Shown here: positions 9,647-19,267 of the stretch, one piece after another | How the letters are laid out: every line of letters starts with the position of its first letter | Position numbering within the stretch: the first letter of the stretch is position 1 | From: Lingula anatina | Taxonomy: Eukaryota > Brachiopoda > Lingulata > Lingulida > Lingulidae | DNA: 26,892 nt | Direction of reading: 5' to 3' | NCBI RefSeq assembly: GCF_001039355.2 | Contig: NW_019775509.1 | Location: forward strand, 133,002 to 159,893 | Position numbers and translations under genes: made by a program | Notes under the pieces: model-generated | Told to the model about the DNA's origin: nothing | What the model saw: only the letters and a program-made list of their open reading frames with translations | Database searches by the model: none

Positions 9647-10888
9647 ATGGACTCTACACTCTTCAACAGCAGCGTTGTTTTCAACGAGGTTCCAAACATC
9701 ACCCTGTCTCCCAACCAGTCTGTCGCTAATGCCTCGACTGCAGCGGAAGCAATGTCCAAAGCTAACAAGGAAACTATGTTCTATGTGAACACCTTAGCTG
9801 GGGGATCACTGAGCGTGTTCGGAATCCTTGGTAACATTCTGGTTGTAACCGTGTTAACTCTAGACAAGCCAGTTACGTCCACCTCCATAATGCTACGGGG
9901 ACTTGCGATATCCGACACTCTTTTCTTAGTAACCACATTCCTTTATAAACCCATGCTTGGTATATACGTCCATCTTGGAGAGGCCGAATTTTACGCCAAA
10001 TATACCTATACATGCCTGATACAGTATCTTAGACCAATTATGTATAGCTTACAGCATATAAGCACATGGATCGTGGTCGCCGTAGCCGTGGACCGATATT
10101 TCGCTGTGTGTCGCCCACTGCAGAACCTTAGCCGGCGCTATGCCAATCGCATACGCCCCTGTCTCACTTTGTTGGCCGTCTACCTTGGCTGTTTTATTTT
10201 TAACATTCCGCGCTTCTTTGAATATGAAACAACGGTGATACAATACAAGAACAGAACCATGTGCAGTCCCAAGGAAAATCAAAGTGTCAGACAGAACAAA
10301 TTTTTCATCATCTTTTATTGCTGGATTTTATATTTTCTGATAATGTACATAATCCCCATAGTTACAGTGACTGTCATTAATGTGAAGCTGATCCTGTCAC
10401 TACGTCAGGCACGTAAGCAGAGAGCAAATTTGAGGGGACACGCACCGCACGCGGAACGCGAGGAAAACACCACCCGCTTGCTTATCATTGTGGTCCTGGT
10501 ATTCATTGGGTGTCAGACACCAGATTTTGTATTGCAAGTAATATATTTTATCAACGTTATCAATCCGTTGAACATTAAGTCGGCTCTTGGGGTGTTCAGC
10601 AAAGTTACAGACACGTTGCTCACGTTTAACGCAGCGGTGAACTTTCTCATCTACTGTGCAATAGGAACAAATTTCCGGAAAACTCTTACGGATCTTCTGA
10701 TGTGTAAGATTAAGACAAGAAAGCGCAAACCGCATTTTTTATTAAAGAATAAACTTTCATCTAAAGAATCCACCGTCAGTACCACCTGGCCAAGCTCCCC
10801 CACCTGCCACATGCCGTCATCAAGAAAGAGCAGTAACAACACTAGCAAAGATGTCTCTGAAGTCTACGTACAAAACCGATCGAAGTGA
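9647..10888 (+). CDS. Rhodopsin-class neuropeptide GPCR, FMRFamide-receptor-like
   Basis: A 413-residue seven-helix receptor of the plasma membrane, of the group that binds FMRFamide-like peptides. The extracellular N-terminus (1-45) has N-glycosylation sequons at Asn7, 17, 23 and 28. Helices lie at about 46-70 (GN at 62-63), 80-101 (Asp90), 119-153 (Cys123, DRY at 149-151), 168-188, 218-245 (Pro237), 276-301 (F-x-x-C-x-x-P, 286-292) and 314-338. Cys206 in the second outer loop should pair with Cys123. FNIPRFFE (185-192) after helix 4 and NFLIY (332-336) in place of NPxxY are typical of FMRFamide-receptor-like proteins. The third inner loop (252-275) is basic, and the ~70-residue tail is Ser/Thr/Lys-rich, suiting phosphorylation. 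The coding part is a single exon. The start is Met at 9647, because TTCCTTTCAG ends at 9645, a strong acceptor behind a pyrimidine tract. The open frame reaching back to 9440 is intron. Ligand unknown. Confidence 0.93.
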   Translation: MDSTLFNSSVVFNEVPNITLSPNQSVANASTAAEAMSKANKETMFYVNTLAGGSLSVFGILGNILVVTVLTLDKPVTSTSIMLRGLAISDTLFLVTTFLYKPMLGIYVHLGEAEFYAKYTYTCLIQYLRPIMYSLQHISTWIVVAVAVDRYFAVCRPLQNLSRRYANRIRPCLTLLAVYLGCFIFNIPRFFEYETTVIQYKNRTMCSPKENQSVRQNKFFIIFYCWILYFLIMYIIPIVTVTVINVKLILSLRQARKQRANLRGHAPHAEREENTTRLLIIVVLVFIGCQTPDFVLQVIYFINVINPLNIKSALGVFSKVTDTLLTFNAAVNFLIYCAIGTNFRKTLTDLLMCKIKTRKRKPHFLLKNKLSSKESTVSTTWPSSPTCHMPSSRKSSNNTSKDVSEVYVQNRSK

Positions 10889-11108
10889 AAAACTGTAGGA
10901 GAAGTGACGAAATGTTGGAGAATGGATGAAAAAAGTTAAACGAGAAAAGTGCGAGTTGATGGTGCAGTTGGTGAAAGAATAATTTATTAAAATTATTTTT
11001 AGGCCTATAAATATTTATTGTCACTATACCCCGCTGTATCTCTTGCATTCGATAGTGGAGAGAGATTCTGACAGTTATGAAATAATGTTGAGCTTTTGAC
11101 ATTTAGAT

Positions 11109-11114
11109 AATAAA
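11109..11114 (+). terminator. Candidate polyadenylation signal of the GPCR transcript
   Basis: AATAAA occurs about 220 bases after the GPCR stop codon. Another AATAAA lies near 11341. Which is used cannot be told from sequence alone. Confidence 0.4.
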
Positions 11115-12503
11115 AAACGCACAATACAAAGTATTGAAAATACTTTTCAATTTACTCGACACTGTGTGTATTTAACATATATGAGTATACCCTCTTAGTA
11201 TTATGTGAGCATGACGTCATGGGTTGCATGCATTCCATATAACAAAAAACATGTTCAGTAAATTAAGTTGTAATATATTTTAGACATATCTCATAGGTGA
11301 AACGTTTCTTGGTTACTTTATTGACTTTATATTGTAAACAAAATAAATCACAATTTGAACAGTAACCTCCTATTGGTAGGTGTGATATTCTTGCCAACGG
11401 CATCACTAGGAACATTATCGAACAAGCTTCTTTTTTTATTTCCAGACGTAAAATAACTAAGCTATTGATTGCAGTCTATAACACCCTCCAAAAATTGAAC
11501 ACAAAAACAACTTCATAGTAATATGATCCTATAATTTCCGAGTAAATCGGTGTACGTGAACGTGCCGAATCTTGGACACTCACAGGTGAAACTGCTTGCG
11601 TAACTCTTAGAGGATTGAGCCGTGAGCTGCGGCAGCATTTAGAATCAATAACATTTTTCATTGTCTCTCACGATTAATTAATTAATTTTGGAGACGGAAA
11701 AGCACTGCTAACCTTAGAAGTAAATAACCAAGGCCTAAAAACCTCATTTAGCAAATTGGCACGATTCCCATTATACAGTAAGTGTTCCAAAAAAGTGATT
11801 CCATTAACCTCTGTGATATATGATATGATATATGATATATTTGAGATGTAATAATAATAAGAAGAAAAAGAAATACAACAACAAGACAACATAATTTTCA
11901 AAAGTGAAAAAACGCGACAACAATTATCTTTACCAATAAGAAGGAGCAGATACAGCAAAAGCCAGAAGCGTTTCGATTTGATAGATATTGCATAACAGAA
12001 AACGCAAGGCAGCAATGAGTGGCGAAAGTTTTTTTGTGGTTCACAATAACGGCTGCAAAGGGCGACCTGACGAGTCTGTCATGCACAACAACCATCGCAT
12101 TAGTTTAACTAGTCATCCAACATAACGCGTATTGGTAATGTATTTCATCGCAATGCCAAGAAAATGTTATGTATAATTTTCGAAGAATCGCTTAATGAGA
12201 GAGAACATGCTACACATTAAACTCTAACAACCATAAAGAGATTGAATAGAGTAATAATTTCCAATGAAATTCACCCTTCAACTACTACATTCTTTTGCGT
12301 AAATAAAACATTTACCGTGTATGCTACCTCATAAACAAATAAGCAAATGTCCTTTGAAACACTCATAAGAGAAGTAGATACCACAGACGCGACAGAAATT
12401 GCATTGCTTTTAAGCAATTGCAAAATTCATTTCTGGAAAAAAAGCACCACTCCTCCGCTTTTTTAAACGATGTTCATGGTAAACTTTATTTCAGCTACCC
12501 CCC

Positions 12504-12505
<2 letters not shown>
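11115..12505. other. Non-coding stretch downstream of the GPCR
   Basis: A 113-codon minus-strand frame (12015-11674) is rich in Leu, Ile, Ser and Tyr, overlaps another open frame and has no recognised domain. A minus-strand frame at 11661-11476 meets a GTGAGT, but with a poor exon side. Neither is called. Simple ATATG-type repeats occur near 11816-11842. Confidence 0.45.
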
Positions 12506-12580
<75 letters not shown>

Positions 12581-12597
12581 CCGATATATATATATAT
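12506..12597. repeat. (AT)n microsatellite with a short flanking copy
   Basis: About 35 AT dinucleotides (12506-12575) are followed by a second short AT run (12585-12597). Both end next to an AACCGAT motif, which suggests that the tract edge was duplicated by slippage. A run of seven or eight C precedes it. Confidence 0.97.
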
Positions 12598-14048
12598 TAA
12601 AACCGATTTAGAACAGATTGTGAACACTAAGAACCTGCCGTTTTCAATATTTCAGTCGGTGAGGATGCCTCGAACCTCGAGTGCTAGCAGAAATAGAAAC
12701 AAATGTTAAAAATCTGGCCAGGAAGCATTTTTACAATTTCTAATCCTATCGCTAGGCGCATGAAATTGGATGAAAAAAACGGACCAGCTTTTGTGTGATT
12801 ATTCGGAGTAGCGTATTTCCCCCCATCAACGGAAGGAGTAATTATTGTAGACAATACCCATTGATCCTTACAATTGGTTCTGCCCTACACCCCATGGAAA
12901 TCACAGAAGAAACTTCATACACATCCTTATTTTAGGACACGATTAGGATTCATGATGTCAATATTGATAAAGCAACAGTTTATTTTCCCGGTGGAATGCA
13001 GTGCAACTTTACATTAACTAGGTACAGCTCAGATATGCTTCTTGTTTGATTTAAGTGAGCCTTTGAGAGTATACAATATGATTTCAACTACAAAAGTTTT
13101 TTCTAATCAATAACGCAAATTGGATTGGATATAACTAAAAAAGTAAAGTCAGTCAAATTATCAGACCGCAAAGCCCATCTTAATTAATCGCATTTTTTCC
13201 ATTTGCTTGTGAAACTTGGTTGCTTTAAAGTTCATTAGTTAATTGCACTTTTATAACCATTACAGCATTTTAAAGACTGTAGGGTTTTTGCCAAGTGAAG
13301 GATATTTAATATTTATATATAACATGAAAAGAACATATGCTAATAACTTACACCAAATATCTAACTTTATTAGATCTCAGAACCAGGCAACATTATTACA
13401 AAGATGGAGGCATGTTTGACTGGTTTTGCTGCTGCTTTATGTTAAAACGTGCTGGTTTCTGGAAAGGCCATCAGATACTGACTTGTTCACATTGGTCAAA
13501 CATGTTATGCCATAATCACGAAACACTCCAACAAATGACTTAATGCACTCTATGAAGCAACAACAGATGATCCAATTATCCTCCACTTTCAACATACTGT
13601 TGCAAATGCAGTCAAGATAACGATGTTTCACCGAATTACATCACCTTAGATTAATGGGCATCTGTCTCTTTCATGCATATATAAACTTAACAAATTAAGT
13701 AATGGAATGGAAGGCTCTGGCTATATCTGGGTCAGTTCAATGTATGTTATGTACGAAGACAGGTAAAGGCCCTACTTAATCACCAGAGAAAACACCATAT
13801 TGTTTCCATTTTCATATAATCAGTGACTTTTCCACATTTGTGAAATGATAATGAATCAAACACATTCAGATCCTACATAAATGAAAAGACCATTTCCTAT
13901 TTTATCATTCAACATCCTCTTTGCCCTCCATCTGCACAGGTTCTGTTAATGTAAAATAATAATAATTACACTCCATAGACAATAACAGAGCTTGTGAATG
14001 TATCCGTAATGTTTTAAGTAACATTCGATGAGTTGTAAAATGTGGACA
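12598..14048. other. Non-coding stretch, possibly 3' UTR or flank of the minus-strand gene
   Basis: No gene recognised. Overlapping open frames on both strands at 13337-13631 have no family resemblance. An AATAAA on the minus strand (13371-13366) could serve the minus-strand terminal exon at 14187-14049. A plus-strand ATG frame near 13700 runs into ACAG|GTAAAG at about 13767, but lacks other support. Confidence 0.4.
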
Positions 14049-14187
14049 TCAAGTGCCATCCTCAGTGTTGCTGGAAGTGGACTGATTAGTATCATTACTT
14101 TTGAATGGTTTCTTGGTTGAAGTACTGGCTGTTGTGTTATCTGAAACCTGTACTATAGACTGCAGTCGAGAGAGGTGGACCATGGCT
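14049..14187 (-). CDS. Probable terminal coding exon of an unrecognised minus-strand gene
   Basis: On the minus strand a strong acceptor (TTTCCATTCCAG, ending at 14188) opens an exon. Its first base completes a codon and it then reads AMVHLSRLQSIVQ, followed by a Ser/Thr/Asn-rich low-complexity tail ending in E-D-G-T. TGA is at 14051-14049, giving 45 codons before the stop. The pattern of a short helix followed by a hydrophilic disordered tail is typical of a protein C-terminus. Earlier exons should lie at higher coordinates on this strand, but none could be found among the repeats there. The second codon is an ATG in a good initiation context (GCCATGG), so a 44-residue micropeptide is an alternative. 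I do not recognise the family. Confidence 0.45.
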
Positions 14188-14306
14188 CTGGAATGGAAAG
14201 ATGATAAACTTTATTAAATATAAAGCATTGAAAGTGATCTTATATCCATGTACGTGAGGTCTGATAAAACTCAATATTGGCCTCTGACATATTCACCAAA
14301 CATATA

Positions 14307-14330
14307 ATCAAGAAGTTATAACTTCTTGAT
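14307..14330. repeat. Perfect 24-bp palindrome
   Basis: The half-site ATCAAGAAGTTA (14307-14318) is followed immediately by its exact reverse complement (14319-14330), with no spacer. The symmetry stops abruptly on both sides. It lies in the presumed last intron of the minus-strand gene. Confidence 0.9.
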
Positions 14331-14699
14331 ATAATGTAAGATGCAATTTGTGGTCTTTGACCAAAGAGTGTGAAGGAAACATTATCAATCAGACAATTGA
14401 CCAATGACATTCAGCTTTTAAATTATATAATAAAATAATTATTGACATTCGCTTACAGCCAAAGTCAATTATTGTATTGAATAAAATTTTTACAATGCTA
14501 AAAACAACCTTTATTTTTTGTAAAAGATCTTTAGTGTACAAAATCAAAAGAGAGAGATAGAAACCAGAAATGAAATTTTAACAATATCTTAATACATGTA
14601 AATGAGACATATAAATAACCAAAACTGATCAACTTAAGAGAATATCATGGTTTTATGCCATAAGAAAATGGTATCATTACTAACTTCTACCTGNGATGA

Positions 14700-15720
14700 A
14701 ATTATGCCTTTTGTATAAAAGTCGTTTTTCTTCAGATTTAATTCTTAGACATGTTAACAGACTCATCATTGATCTAAACAGCCACGTAAAAGTGTTCTAA
14801 CATTTTCTGCATCTTAACAATACTGTTGGTTGATTACATAAAATGATGGTACACCTGTTATCATGTATTGTGTAATAAAGCGTCAAAAATGAAAATAAAC
14901 TCATATCATTGAGGTTTGTCAGATTCAATCATTTACTATGTTCAGAATATCAGAATGGAGTAAATATGGACATTTAAAATCGCGCTATTGATAATTTTCG
15001 TATGTCAATAATTTTCTTAGTTGATCATTAAAAAATGACAGTAAATTGATTATTGTATTTTGTGTAAAAAAGGTGTTAAAATGGAAATTAACTCATTTCA
15101 GTACAGTTATATCTTGTATACAATTTGGCATTTTCAAGGTTTGACTCTAAACTTCTATGGCCTTGAAGACTTTTGCTAGTCACATTTTCTGCATATCCAT
15201 GATACTTTTATTTTCTCATTAAAGATTGATGATCATTATGCTGTTAAGCATTATGTAATATTGCATCAAATTAAAAAAAAGCCTGTTTTTGGCACTGCCT
15301 CCATAGTGACCATTAAAGCAAAACCTCGTCACTTACTCTTTTCCCACTTTCAGAAAAGAAACATAGGACTTAAATACAGCTTCAAATGGAAAATATGTCT
15401 TATTGGCTAATTCTTCTGGAAGTTATACATTTTTTGTGAAAATTTAATTTTTCACATATCGACATTTTCAAGGTTTGGCTTTGAACCTCCATAGTCTTAA
15501 AGACCTTTGCTAGTCACATTTTCTGAATATCCATGATACTAATATTTTATTATTAAAAATTGATGGTCATTATGCTGTTAAGCATTATGTAACATTGCAT
15601 CAAAATGAAGACCCCCCCCCCCCTTTTGGGCACTGCCTCCATAGTCACCATTAGACGAAAACCATGTCACTTATTCTGCTTTAACTCACAGAAAAGTAGC
15701 ATAGGACTAAAGCCTAGATT
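14700..15720 (+). repeat. Array of a ~333-bp diverged repeat family, copy A
   Basis: Two full monomers can be aligned by the conserved word (G)G(A)TCATTATGCTGTTAAGCA at 15231-15250 and 15565-15584, 334 bases apart. The phrase CATTTTCAAGGTTTG is also shared, at about 15131 and 15464. Shorter, more diverged units precede them: 14805-14910 and 15000-15112 align with each other and with the monomer core. The array ends near 15720 at another sequence that carries the Tc1-like insertion. A C12 run sits at 15612-15623. No coding potential is seen in either strand. Confidence 0.85.
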
Positions 15721-15804
15721 ACATTTACACGGCCGCCGTGCGATGAAATTGTCCTACGACTTTTTTGAAATCGTAAGGAGTTACGCCGAATATACATGTA
15801 TATA
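15705..15804. repeat. Possible transposon-like end with internal short repeats, left of the Tc1 insertion
   Basis: The sequence after the ~333-bp array changes to a GC-richer stretch starting near CCTAGATTACA. It has recurring CGATGAAATTGT / CGACTTTTTTGAAATCGT-like words. It may be one end of an inverted-repeat element into which the Tc1-like copy inserted, or an unrelated fragment. No matching opposite end was found with confidence. Confidence 0.25.
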
Positions 15805-15831
15805 CAGGGTAACTACTTAATATGGAATATT
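15805..15831 (+). repeat. Left terminal inverted repeat of the Tc1-like element
   Basis: Pairs with 17362-17388; 26 of 27 positions match, the exception being position 7 (A versus T). Confidence 0.95.
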
Positions 15832-16116
15832 TTTATCATTGTTATTTTTGAGTGCCGATTAAAGTTTTTTTGGCTTTATTCATCAAAAAAGTATGTCATT
15901 GAAAAATATCCAGTCTTCTATTGTGAGATATTTTGGTCAATAATATCAAATGTGACATAAGACGTCATTCAAAAGAAAAGAACACCCCCAGAAAACCATA
16001 TCAACAGTTTGATGTCAGTATTAATTTTAAGCTAAGATATTGAAGAAAATGATAGCCTCCAGACAATGATATGTTACACAGTTAAAGAACTAATTACAGT
16101 AAATCATGAAAAGTCA

Positions 16117-17068
16117 TCAATAGCGGGTATGACCTCCAGCAGCCGCTTGCAGCGCCCTCATCCTACATGGCATACCCTGTGACAAGTTTTTTAGAGTTTG
16201 GATGGGGATATCATTCCACGCAGTGATATTTGCCTGTCGCAGTTCATCATTATTTCCCGACCGATGACCATAGCTATTAATGTGAGTTACTTCCGCCCAC
16301 AGATTTTCAATTGGGTTCATATCTGGGGAGTTTGCAGGCCAGGGCAGTTGCTGAACCCATTGGTTTCGAAGAAAAACAGTGTTCCTGAAGATGACTCTTA
16401 CGAATCGAAGCATTGTTTGATGTAGAATGTCTCTGTAGGAACCCTAGTTGAGGTTGCCTCCTAGAAAAAACAACTGGTTCTGGGCACCGACATGATATGC
16501 TCCCCAAACAGAGACGTTACCACCCCCTGCTTCCACCTTAGGCAGTGCACAATCATCCTTTTATGCCTCTCGTACACTTCGGCGGACACGTCAACCCTTA
16601 AAACTACCTATCTGGACTCATCACCGAAAACAACGTGATTCCAGTGGTTTGGCTGCAAACACACGTAGTCCCCAGCCCATTGCAGACTACGCTGTATATG
16701 ACCTGCTGTTAACAGTGGTTTCAGTACTGGTCTTCGTGCAAAATAACTGGCTTGCAATAATCTCATGTTCACGAGGGACCTTGTAACGGGCGTTTGAATT
16801 ACATTCTGCCACTCTTTTCTGAGGACACTGGTTGTCTTTGTACTACCAGCACGGCGCACTCTAAGGAGAAGGCGATCCTGTCTTCTTGGCGTCATACGCA
16901 GACACCCTGGTCGAGGTATTGGAGTAGGTGCCCCTGTTGTAGCATTTCTTTGGAGGACTTTACTAACGGTTCCTGATAAATGTTGTATTGCCTGGCAATG
17001 GTTGACCGTTTCTGGCCTCTGAGAGCAAGAATCCCATAGCAAGCTGCGTTGCTTAGCTGTCGAACCAT
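16117..17068 (-). pseudogene. Tc1-family transposase pseudogene (DDE, frameshifted)
   Basis: Remains of the cut-and-paste transposase of the Tc1 element. The frame starts at ATG 17068 (MVRQLSNAA) with a helix-turn-helix region (RSTIARQYNI). It shifts frame near 16980 into SGTVSKVLQRN and a GRPR-like basic stretch (RPGCLRMTPRRQD). It continues to the first catalytic Asp in FGDESR (codon 16620-16622) and then hits TAG at 16608-16610. After another shift GGNVSVWGAYHVGAQ and LFFLGGNLN are readable, followed by a stop. The place of the second Asp (normally QDNASIH) reads SNNASI (Asn codon 16415-16417), or is broken by a lost base. One more shift leads to WPANSPDMNPIENLW with the catalytic Glu (16306-16308). 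The N-to-E spacing of 109 bases is what a DD34E enzyme plus a frameshift gives. The stretch between the first two acidic positions is about 20 codons short. At least three frame breaks and two stops mean it is dead. Confidence 0.92.
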
Positions 17069-17361
17069 ATCTTCTCTTAGGTAACTGTCAAGTTTCAGAG
17101 CGATCCCTTTGTTGCTTCTCTAAATACACTCCAAAGATTGGCTAAAGCCATGAGTTTTTATACAAGGGCAGAAATTGCCAAAAAGACCCCCCCCCCACAT
17201 TTCTGACCACAGAACATGCAACTGCATGCATCAATTGTTTCGAGAGTTGTGTGGTAATTAGGTAACACACCTGACCACTCAGGGAGTGACACCTCAGATT
17301 TGGATGTAAAGTAGTTAGAGAGAAAATAAATATTTTGTAGAAAATTTACTCGCCAAAAAAT

Positions 17362-17388
17362 AATATTCCATATTAAGTAGTAACCCTG
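17362..17388 (-). repeat. Right terminal inverted repeat of the Tc1-like element
   Basis: Reverse complement of 15805-15831 with one mismatch; followed by the TA target duplicate at 17389-17390. Confidence 0.95.
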
Positions 17389-17397
17389 TACATTAAA

Positions 17398-17880
17398 TAC
17401 CCCCGTCACACTAGAGGCGGAATGAGCAAGAATACCGTCGGAAAGACAATTCTATGTGCGTTCCTGGATATTCGAAGAGCATTCTAAAAATTCCGAGTGC
17501 ATTCCCAATATTTCTAACCATTCTTGTGGCCGGCCCAAATGTTTTGCTCATGTTAAAAACTTTCTAAGTGCATTCCAAGTGGAAAATTATCGAATGGTAT
17601 TCTAACTGCATTATGACTGCATTCTAAACATTCTGATCATATTCGAGGTAGAACCGAAATGCCAGGACACTTCAAATCCTGTTAGAATGAGCCAGAATGC
17701 AACTCGAATGCATCTCGATCCTTTATTTCAGCCAGCAATCGAACTACACTCGTACGGCATTCGAAGTGTATTCTACATGTAAATATTCTGACTGCATTCT
17801 AACAGCATTATTGATATTCCTAGTTTCCAACTACATTCGAGCTGCATTTCATTGTCCCTCTAAGTCCTACATTGAAACTA
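17398..17880. repeat. Zone of degenerate GCATTC / GAATGC short repeats
   Basis: After the Tc1 element the sequence starts CCCCCGTCACACTAG, and then about ten copies of GCATTC or its complement recur at irregular spacings of 10-40 bases (for example 17507, 17571, 17617-17625, 17694-17712, 17758, 17795, 17842). This is typical of the interior of fold-back or MITE-like elements. No second terminus was identified, so the element boundary is open. It contains a 68-codon frame with no resemblance to a known protein. Confidence 0.5.
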
Positions 17881-17884
17881 CCGC

Positions 17885-18225
17885 TATGTACATAGGTTTT
17901 TAAGTGTTAACAGGTCGCCTGTGATCGTTGACCCATGAAGGCCATTTTTTTGTGCACCGACAACCAGTGCTACTAAAGATGAAATATATCGGTATCCTTA
18001 AGGTTGCCTTTCAGTCTGTTCTTGGTTGACAGGAGGTTGTTATATCCAGTAGCATACCATTTGCAAATCAGATGAAGAAAAATATAATTTTTTTTATTTG
18101 CGCTGTTGATAAAATAGAGATTTGCCAAACCCGGAATGCATAAAACTGGAAAACTGCAACAACTCAATTATGTTTGTGCATTCATAAATTACTGCTTATG
18201 TGTAAAATTATGTATTTGGTTTTGT
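17885..18225. other. Non-coding stretch between repeats
   Basis: Unique-looking AT-rich sequence with no gene, RNA or repeat recognised. Confidence 0.4.
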
Positions 18226-18795
18226 TCTATACATGTATATCTGCACGTCCACTATACTGGATAACAATAAAGGGTTACCATATTTGAAAGTCTGTCAAAA
18301 TATTCCTATGTGTTATTACAATGGGGATGCTTTCATGTGAAAAGGGACGGATTTGTCTTATAAAAACAAACAATTTTCTGTTCCAAACATTGCTGTATAT
18401 TTAAATTTTAGCCGAAAATGACACTAAAACAGCGCTTACATCTGGAATACAGACATATGCAGCTGTACGAAAGAAAGCTCTCACAATAGTATAATACTAT
18501 AGTCACTATTGTCATGTTTTTGGTCATCTGAGGGATCATTTACGGCACACACACTATGGAGATGAAACAAAGTTGCTTTTCGTCGCTATTTTGATGAGTG
18601 AAGAAAACGGGTTGTTGTGCACTATACCTTCGTTTCAGTTTTCAACTTCGCTACAAAGTATTAACTCCTGATGCCATACAAATGAACTAAACAAAACGTT
18701 CAATTTCGGGATTGAAATACCTAAAATAGCTTTTTCTTAAAAGAACAGTGTGTAAATAAATCATGTCATCTGATCATATAATAACAGATGTTACA
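18226..18795 (+). repeat. Dispersed ~570-bp repeat, copy 1
   Basis: Aligns end to end with 25960-26550 in the same orientation. Shared anchors are TTTGAAAGTCTGTCAAAATA, GGTGCTTTCATGTGAAA (copy 1 has GATGC), GGATCATTTACGGCACA (copy 2 AATC), AACGGGTTGTTGTGCA and TTTCGGGATT. There are many substitutions and small indels, including a CA microsatellite expansion present only in copy 2. No open frame is conserved between copies, so it behaves as a non-coding interspersed element. Confidence 0.85.
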
Positions 18796-18829
18796 GGTCC
18801 ATCGTTGTCGCCGTCGCCGTGCACTTTCA

Positions 18830-19267
18830 CCGATAACTCGATAAGTGAAAAATCGTTTTACCTTTTTGCTTGAAACTTACAGAACTGATGAACATTCACA
18901 ATACGCAGGTTAACTTTGAAAATCAGCATGATCGGGCCATTTTCGTAAAAGTTATGCTGTTTTTACGCTTTTTTCAGCATATATGCAACACCGATAACAC
19001 GATAAGTGAAAAACCATTTTACCTTTTGGCTTGAAACTTACTGATGAATATTAATAATACGCAGGTCAAGTTTGAAAATCAGGAAAGGTTATGCAGTTTT
19101 TTTTCGCTTTTTTATGCATATATGAAACACTGATAACACATTTCAGGGAAAATTGATCGGCCTATCGTCTTGAAATTCTCAGGAATGAACAGCCTTACCA
19201 AAATTACAGGTCGATTGAGCTTGATTGGTTCAGTTTTGGTGAAGTTTTGCCTTGTTTTTGTATATGA
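18830..19267 (+). repeat. Tandem repeat of three ~140-160-bp units
   Basis: Units begin with CCGATAACTCGATAAGTGAA at 18830, CCGATAACACGATAAGTGAA at 18991 and the more diverged CTGATAACACATTTCAGG at 19130 (periods 161 and 139). Shared inner words are TTTTACCTTTT-GCTTGAAACTTAC, AATACGCAGGT-AA-TTTGAAAATCAG and GCATATATG-AACAC. It directly joins copy 1 of the 570-bp repeat and a fragment of the 333-bp family. Confidence 0.88.

Larger units (their letters stand above)
15805..17388 (-). mobile_element. Tc1-like DNA transposon (Tc1/mariner superfamily), inactive copy
   Basis: The element is 1,584 bp and begins and ends with inverted repeats of at least 27 bp that differ at a single base (left CAGGGTAACTACTTAATATG, right complement CAGGGTTACTACTTAATATG). 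TA dinucleotides flank both ends (15803-15804 and 17389-17390), the target duplication made by Tc1/mariner transposases. The length matches the usual ~1.6 kb of Tc1 elements. It encodes one transposase on the minus strand, now a pseudogene. The almost identical ends suggest fairly recent insertion or mobilisation by an active relative. Confidence 0.95.

Noticed and set aside
11674-12015. 113-codon minus-strand frame, rich in Leu, Ile, Ser and Tyr
   Set aside because: Overlaps another open frame of equal quality and includes translated ATATG-type simple sequence; no motif.
16117-16600. Clean deletion of the second catalytic motif as the only defect of the transposase
   Set aside because: On rereading in another frame, SNNASI occupies the place of QDNASI, and its distance to the catalytic Glu fits DD34E plus a frameshift. 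The motif is therefore mutated and out of frame, not simply absent.
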